From Parvularcula maris (GTDB lineage: Bacteria > Pseudomonadota > Alphaproteobacteria > Caulobacterales > Parvularculaceae), in assembly GCF_024505085.1 (NCBI RefSeq), contig NZ_JANIBC010000018.1, positions 1-45,544 on the forward strand: a stretch of 45,544 nucleotides of DNA, in the 5' to 3' direction. The notes under the pieces were generated by a model. The model was not told the origin of the DNA, did no database searches, and saw nothing but the letters and a program-made list of their open reading frames with translations. Of this stretch, positions 41,922 through 45,544 are shown in pieces (the stretch's first letter is position 1; every line of letters starts with the position of its first letter). The translations under genes were made by a program, and so were the position numbers.

Positions 41922-42306
41922 ATGAAGACCCTGAACGAAATGACCGGTCGCGAGTTGGTCGAGGAGCACAACAGGAGATGCGCGCCGGGGAGATGAGCTG
42001 ACCTACTGGAAGCGCCCGAAGGCGGAGCTTGTTGCGATCGTCGACGCCCTCCGTGAGCCGAAGGTTGCCGACACCGAGCCGGACGCCGCCGATGAGGCCG
42101 ACGGCCAAGACGGTCACGACACGGACGGATTCAGGAACCTGACCGAGATGGTCCGGCACCTGCTCGCCGAGACGGACATGACGTACCCGGCGATCGTCGA
42201 GGCGGTGCGGACCAGGTTCCCCGAGGCGCGGACGACCCGGCGTTCGGTGGCGTCGGTTGCGTGCGCAATGCGACGCTCGGGAAGCCAAATCGACCACCGC
42301 CGATAA
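41922..42306 (+). pseudogene. Frameshifted small gene (hidden coding region)
   Basis: ATG 41922 opens KTLNEMTGRELVEEHNR and stops at TGA 41994. In the next frame, without its own start, translation continues as ELTYWKRPKAELVAIVDAL, then NLTEMVRHLLAETDMTYPAI and VEAVRTRFPEARTTRRSVAS, to TAA 42304. Removing one G from the GGGG run at 41987-41990 joins them (APGDELTYWK). The joined product is about 127 residues with a C-terminal HTH-like helix set; phage-type small protein, family not recognised. Could be a true mutation or an assembly indel. Confidence 0.6.
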
Positions 42307-42420
42307 ACCAAGCCTATCAGCCACCAAGCGTCTGAAGTGGAGAGCTGAGCGGTGACCTGACGAGCTTCTTTATGCAGTGCTGGTCTGGCGGAATCACCAT
42401 CGAAATGACATCCCTTGGGG

Positions 42421-43506
42421 ATGTCTCAGTCTTCCACTCGCGCAGCATCTTTTCGAGTTCAACCCGACACGGGCAACAGGTTCGTGTCAAACATCCAGCG
42501 ATCCAACCTTACCATCTATGATGAGATACCTGTCGGAGACCCAGATCTTTGGATACCAACAGGTGATCTTGAGCAGTTGCTTTCTGATTCTTTGATTGGA
42601 GCAAGCCTTGCGGGACTGCCAATAAGAACAAGGTCGAAAGTCGCGAAGAGCTGGGTAGCAGAAGCAATGGGCTATTCTGCACCGCCCAGCTTTCAAAAAA
42701 CGCAGCCTCGTTTCCCTGGCCAGCTACTTGATACATATGTTCAAAAGGCTAATAACCTACAGATTTGGAACGAAGAGTTATCATCTGCTAGGCGCTATGT
42801 GCTGATCAGAGTAGATAGCGATGATGTAATCACACGAATAAAAGTTGTAAACGGTGACACATTGGCTGTGCTTGACACGACAGGCACACTCACTCAGAAG
42901 TATCAGGCGAGGTTTAGCGAGAGAGGCCAGGGTTGCCAGCTTTTCAGTTCCAGGGATACTGATTTGATTGAACCTCTATGCGATTCAGGTGCCGTGGGGT
43001 CAACTCAAAGGCGTCCAGAGGAACCGCCATCGGTCGAGGAAGGCATCCTACCAATTGCAGATCTCTTCGAGAAACTGCGCGCAATCGTCGGTAACTCATT
43101 CAAGGATTCTGGGGCCGTGTCGGAGAGAAGCCGCGGAGAAGCATTGCATCGACTCGTGTGTAAGGCCCTCGGGTATACACGTTATGGAGATAATGGGCAG
43201 TTCCCTGATGTTCGAAACCAGCTCTTGGAGGTAAAGCTTCAGACTTCCCCCACGATAGACTTGGGCCTCGTATTACCGAACTCAGATGAGTATCTCGATG
43301 TACCGCAGCTTGGTGGCCATCAGATCAGGCATTGTGATGTGCGGTATGCTGTTTTTGACGCGAAGACCGACGGGACAGCGGTGGCCGTGACTGGACTGGT
43401 ATTGATTACAGGACGGGACTTCTTCAACCGGTTTGTTCAATTCCAAGGTCGTAGACTGAACAAAAAACTCCAAATCCCGTTGCCGTCAAATTTCTTCAGC
43501 GCTTAG
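42421..43506 (+). CDS. Type II restriction endonuclease (PD-D/ExK)
   Basis: 361 residues from ATG 42421 (TTG 42415 is in frame). The C-terminal nuclease motif is FPDVRNQLLEVKL: Asp263, Glu270 and Lys272 form PD-x6-ExK, with helix Glu240 (SRGEALHRLV) upstream. The N-terminal half is probably target recognition. Paired with the convergent N6-adenine methyltransferase, their 3' ends overlapping by 21 bp. AT-rich codon use marks the pair as recently acquired. Specificity cannot be read. Confidence 0.8.
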   Translation: MSQSSTRAASFRVQPDTGNRFVSNIQRSNLTIYDEIPVGDPDLWIPTGDLEQLLSDSLIGASLAGLPIRTRSKVAKSWVAEAMGYSAPPSFQKTQPRFPGQLLDTYVQKANNLQIWNEELSSARRYVLIRVDSDDVITRIKVVNGDTLAVLDTTGTLTQKYQARFSERGQGCQLFSSRDTDLIEPLCDSGAVGSTQRRPEEPPSVEEGILPIADLFEKLRAIVGNSFKDSGAVSERSRGEALHRLVCKALGYTRYGDNGQFPDVRNQLLEVKLQTSPTIDLGLVLPNSDEYLDVPQLGGHQIRHCDVRYAVFDAKTDGTAVAVTGLVLITGRDFFNRFVQFQGRRLNKKLQIPLPSNFFSA

Positions 43507-45189
43507 GCCGAACGCTGACCAGACCAATAGATCAATCTGGTGATGGCGATGTTCGATATCGGCATCTGCCGGTTGAGCATGCGCATCCCTCGCATGCTTT
43601 ACAATCGCCCTGCTTACATTCGATGCGGGATCTGGAAGTGGGAATTTCTCAACGTACTGAGTGATAAAGCGTCGCCTGCCGGCGTATAGTTTGTTTGGAA
43701 AGGAAGCGTCATAGTATTTCTCGATGAACGATGAGTTGCCAACGGCAACTGCAAGCCATAGTAGATCTTCACTACTTTGATCATCTACTGCTATCCAGTA
43801 GCAATCACCATTTACGACAGCACCTTCTAGGTCTATCCAAAATGTTGGTTCGTCAGCGATATCTCGAAACACGAGCTTAGGTTGTGACCAGGCACTCGGG
43901 TCTTGCGGAACCCAGAGCTCATACCACTTCCGTCCTGCCTCTAGGACATACTTACGTTTCTCTAGAGCTTCCTGATTCTGTCGGAGATAGGTCTCTGATC
44001 GTGGGTATTGAGAAATATCAACTGCGAATCTCTGCCCATTAGTCGAGCCATGTGGATATAGAATTTCTCGCTTCTTCTTGGGAATGCCCTCTCGATATCT
44101 CCTTGCAGAATGGTGAGTGATGAGGGGGCGTAACAGCTCGGGTGATCCTAACTGTTCCCAGTCTGATCGTATAAAAATCTTATCAGCGCACGTCTTTACG
44201 CCCACGCGCACCTTTCCGATGTCGCCGAAGTAAGAATCCGTGTGGTTTCGGACGGTTTCGAGCCAGCTGTCTACGCGCGAACTTGAAAGACGCCATACCC
44301 CGTCAGATGATCTACCATTGTCGAGTTTCCCATGCTGCACCATGAAAACTCGATCATCACTTATTCGGACGTTGCCCTCTGATGAAAGAGCGTCAATTGG
44401 ATCGGATGCGACTTCGTCAGTTTCCCCGTCAGCTTCGTAGATGGAACTGAATACTATCTCCTCATCGTTCTGTGGACCGAGAAACAGAAGTGCAGGAAGG
44501 ACCGCAGCATCGAAAATTTTTGTATCGCCTAAGTCAATTACCTTCTTGAGCCTTCTTTGTTCGATGAGCGACTTTCGCATAACGGCACCGGTCTTGGTGG
44601 ACATGAAACGATTGGATACAATCAGACCAGCCGCACCTTTATTGTCCAAAATTCTGCCGATCGCGATTACGAACGCCTGATATAAATCAATTCGGCCAGA
44701 AAGGCCGAAGACCCGCGCAAGCTCCTTTGCCTGTTTCGTGCCTAGTATCTGAGTGCGAACATAGGGTGGATTCGCGACGATTAGATCGTACTTTGGTGGT
44801 TCTGCGGAGCTGAATAAATTACTACCTGCCAGTTTTTCGGCAATGTGCTCAAGAAAACTTCCATGCTGGACCTCAATTTTACATTCTGGGAATTGGTCTT
44901 CAACCCGAGCCCGAGCGATACTGAGAGACGATAGATCGGTGTCGAACGCAACGATTTCGCAATGCCGCCGCTCCTCAGGGGCCAGCGCGCGCAGGAGCGC
45001 TAACAGAAGCTCTCCATCGCCGACTGCTGGTTCCAAGATTCTAAGCCGGCTTCCCCGTTGGTTCCGCTCCTTTAGCGTTTGAGTTGCAAGGAAATTTGCC
45101 AGGAGCATCGGCGTGAACGTCGCGCCGGAAGACTTCTTCTCGTCAACCTCGCTGTAGCGATGAGAGAATTTGGGGAGAGGTGCGCTCAT
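43486..45189 (-). CDS. N6-adenine DNA methyltransferase (Eco57I-like)
   Basis: 567 residues. Motif I EPAVGDGE at 53-60 (AdoMet binding), IVAFDTDLSS (motif II), and catalytic ANPPYV with NPPY at 140-143. An Eco57I-like insert and a C-terminal TaqI/target-recognition part (FPLPDP region) follow. Methylates adenine in the site cut by the convergent endonuclease, protecting the host and holding the element. ATG 45189 starts MSAPLPKFSH; upstream frame to 45264 has no RBS. The gene ends the element, 211 bases before attR. Confidence 0.88.
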   Translation of the reverse strand: MSAPLPKFSHRYSEVDEKKSSGATFTPMLLANFLATQTLKERNQRGSRLRILEPAVGDGELLLALLRALAPEERRHCEIVAFDTDLSSLSIARARVEDQFPECKIEVQHGSFLEHIAEKLAGSNLFSSAEPPKYDLIVANPPYVRTQILGTKQAKELARVFGLSGRIDLYQAFVIAIGRILDNKGAAGLIVSNRFMSTKTGAVMRKSLIEQRRLKKVIDLGDTKIFDAAVLPALLFLGPQNDEEIVFSSIYEADGETDEVASDPIDALSSEGNVRISDDRVFMVQHGKLDNGRSSDGVWRLSSSRVDSWLETVRNHTDSYFGDIGKVRVGVKTCADKIFIRSDWEQLGSPELLRPLITHHSARRYREGIPKKKREILYPHGSTNGQRFAVDISQYPRSETYLRQNQEALEKRKYVLEAGRKWYELWVPQDPSAWSQPKLVFRDIADEPTFWIDLEGAVVNGDCYWIAVDDQSSEDLLWLAVAVGNSSFIEKYYDASFPNKLYAGRRRFITQYVEKFPLPDPASNVSRAIVKHARDAHAQPADADIEHRHHQIDLLVWSAFGLSAEEI

Positions 45190-45399
45190 CAGGGTTCTCA
45201 CGTGGAGTACGAATCGGAAAGGATGAGAGATGTTGCGGCGGACCGGCGGGAATGTACACGCCATAGACTCCCTCGGTTTTCCTCAGCCGGGCATTTCATC
45301 CAAGACGTCAGACGGTCAAAGGCTTAGTTCGAGCTTCGTTTCGCTCGCAACGCCTTCAAAGTTTTGATCTGGTTGTGCTTTTTGTCCCGAGGTCCCGAC

Positions 45400-45450
45400 T
45401 TGTGGATCAAGAGGTCCCCCGTTCGAACCGGGGAGGCGGTACCACTCCCT
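45400..45450 (+). repeat. attR, 51-bp direct repeat
   Basis: Exact copy of 29765-29815: the 3' part of tRNA-His from the anticodon loop through CCA and 6 more bases. The 5' half of the tRNA is absent here, so this is a remnant and not a second gene. Chromosome resumes after 45450; the final 94 bases hold nothing I can identify. Confidence 0.95.
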
Positions 45451-45544
45451 TCCACGCAAATTGCAGTGTGCAGATCATTCCATGATGGAGCAGCTCGGCA
45501 CATGTCTAGACGCCGACCATCTAACCAGACCAAGCTAGAACCGT

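Larger units (their letters stand above)
29765..45450. mobile_element. tRNA-His-integrated phage-satellite-like element with R-M cargo
   Basis: Bounded by perfect 51-bp direct repeats; one unit (29765-45399) is 15,635 bp. Layout: integrase next to attL, AlpA-like HTH proteins, primase-polymerase/SF3 helicase plus iterons, terminase-small-like protein, small proteins, VPLPA-CTERM secreted protein, coiled-coil pair, RHH regulator, then restriction endonuclease and methyltransferase at attR. No capsid, portal, tail or large terminase is seen. This fits a P4/PICI-like satellite or integrative island; helper dependence is inference. At least three of its genes are broken. Confidence 0.88.

Noticed and set aside
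42415-42420. TTG start for the restriction endonuclease
   Set aside because: Only two codons upstream of ATG 42421 and with no better ribosome site, so the ATG is preferred.
45400-45450. Second tRNA-His gene
   Set aside because: Only the anticodon loop to 3' end is present; the D arm and 5' acceptor strand are missing, so it is the att repeat.
45324-45533. 69-residue minus-strand frame across attR
   Set aside because: Antisense translation of the tRNA remnant; a common spurious call at tRNA ends.

Overview
The window looks like GC-rich alphaproteobacterial chromosome carrying one integrated mobile element. The host assignment rests on an HWE-type histidine kinase with a single-domain receiver, a split MetH with a free-standing homocysteine-binding domain, a tRNA-His with A73 and no encoded G-1 (a trait of many Alphaproteobacteria), and alphaproteobacterial small families (DUF465, TIGR02444, DUF2270). 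A Parvularculales/Caulobacterales/Rhodobacterales-like host is likely; genus cannot be read from the sequence.

Positions 1-29,732 are ordinary chromosome with scattered small operons. In order: NUDIX hydrolase, cysE and a SIMPL-domain protein; a secreted hypothetical; an enoyl-CoA hydratase divergent from a glutamine amidotransferase; a Zur-like regulator divergent from galE; the MetH homocysteine domain; small membrane and lipoprotein genes; a zinc alcohol dehydrogenase divergent from its probable TetR regulator; a stand-alone CheB methylesterase; a lipoprotein hydrolase; an HWE kinase/receiver pair; a tandem-FKBP lipoprotein; nrdA behind a candidate NrdR box pair. After nrdA lies a 2-kb accessory patch (AT-richer ORF, GIY-YIG nuclease, palindromic repeats) and no nrdB. 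Then come a cupin protein, a nitrilase, a DUF1232 protein, a DUF2270 protein, a lipoprotein, the overlapping ubiX-TIGR02444-DUF465 operon, an SDR lacking its catalytic residues, topoisomerase IB, a DUF2383-type protein and an M48 metalloprotease lipoprotein. At least three families of dispersed palindromic repeats sit between host genes: 113-bp copies at 3034 and 26943, 70-bp copies at 6251 and 22785, and a large hairpin at 9-86. I noticed none inside the mobile element.

Positions 29,765-45,450 are a 15.6-kb element integrated in the tRNA-His gene. A perfect 51-bp direct repeat marks its ends. It carries a tyrosine integrase next to attL, two AlpA/MerR-like HTH proteins, a primase-polymerase/SF3 helicase followed at once by a cluster of about nine TAAGACAC-type iterons (candidate origin), a terminase-small-subunit-like HTH protein, a pair of coiled-coil proteins, a ribbon-helix-helix-like regulator, a secreted protein with a VPLPA-CTERM-type sorting tail, and a convergent restriction endonuclease/N6-adenine methyltransferase pair. 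No capsid, portal, tail or large terminase gene is visible. This looks like a phage satellite (P4/PICI-like) with restriction-modification cargo. At least three element genes are broken by one frameshift or one stop codon, and parts of them are recognisable only by reading across the lesion.
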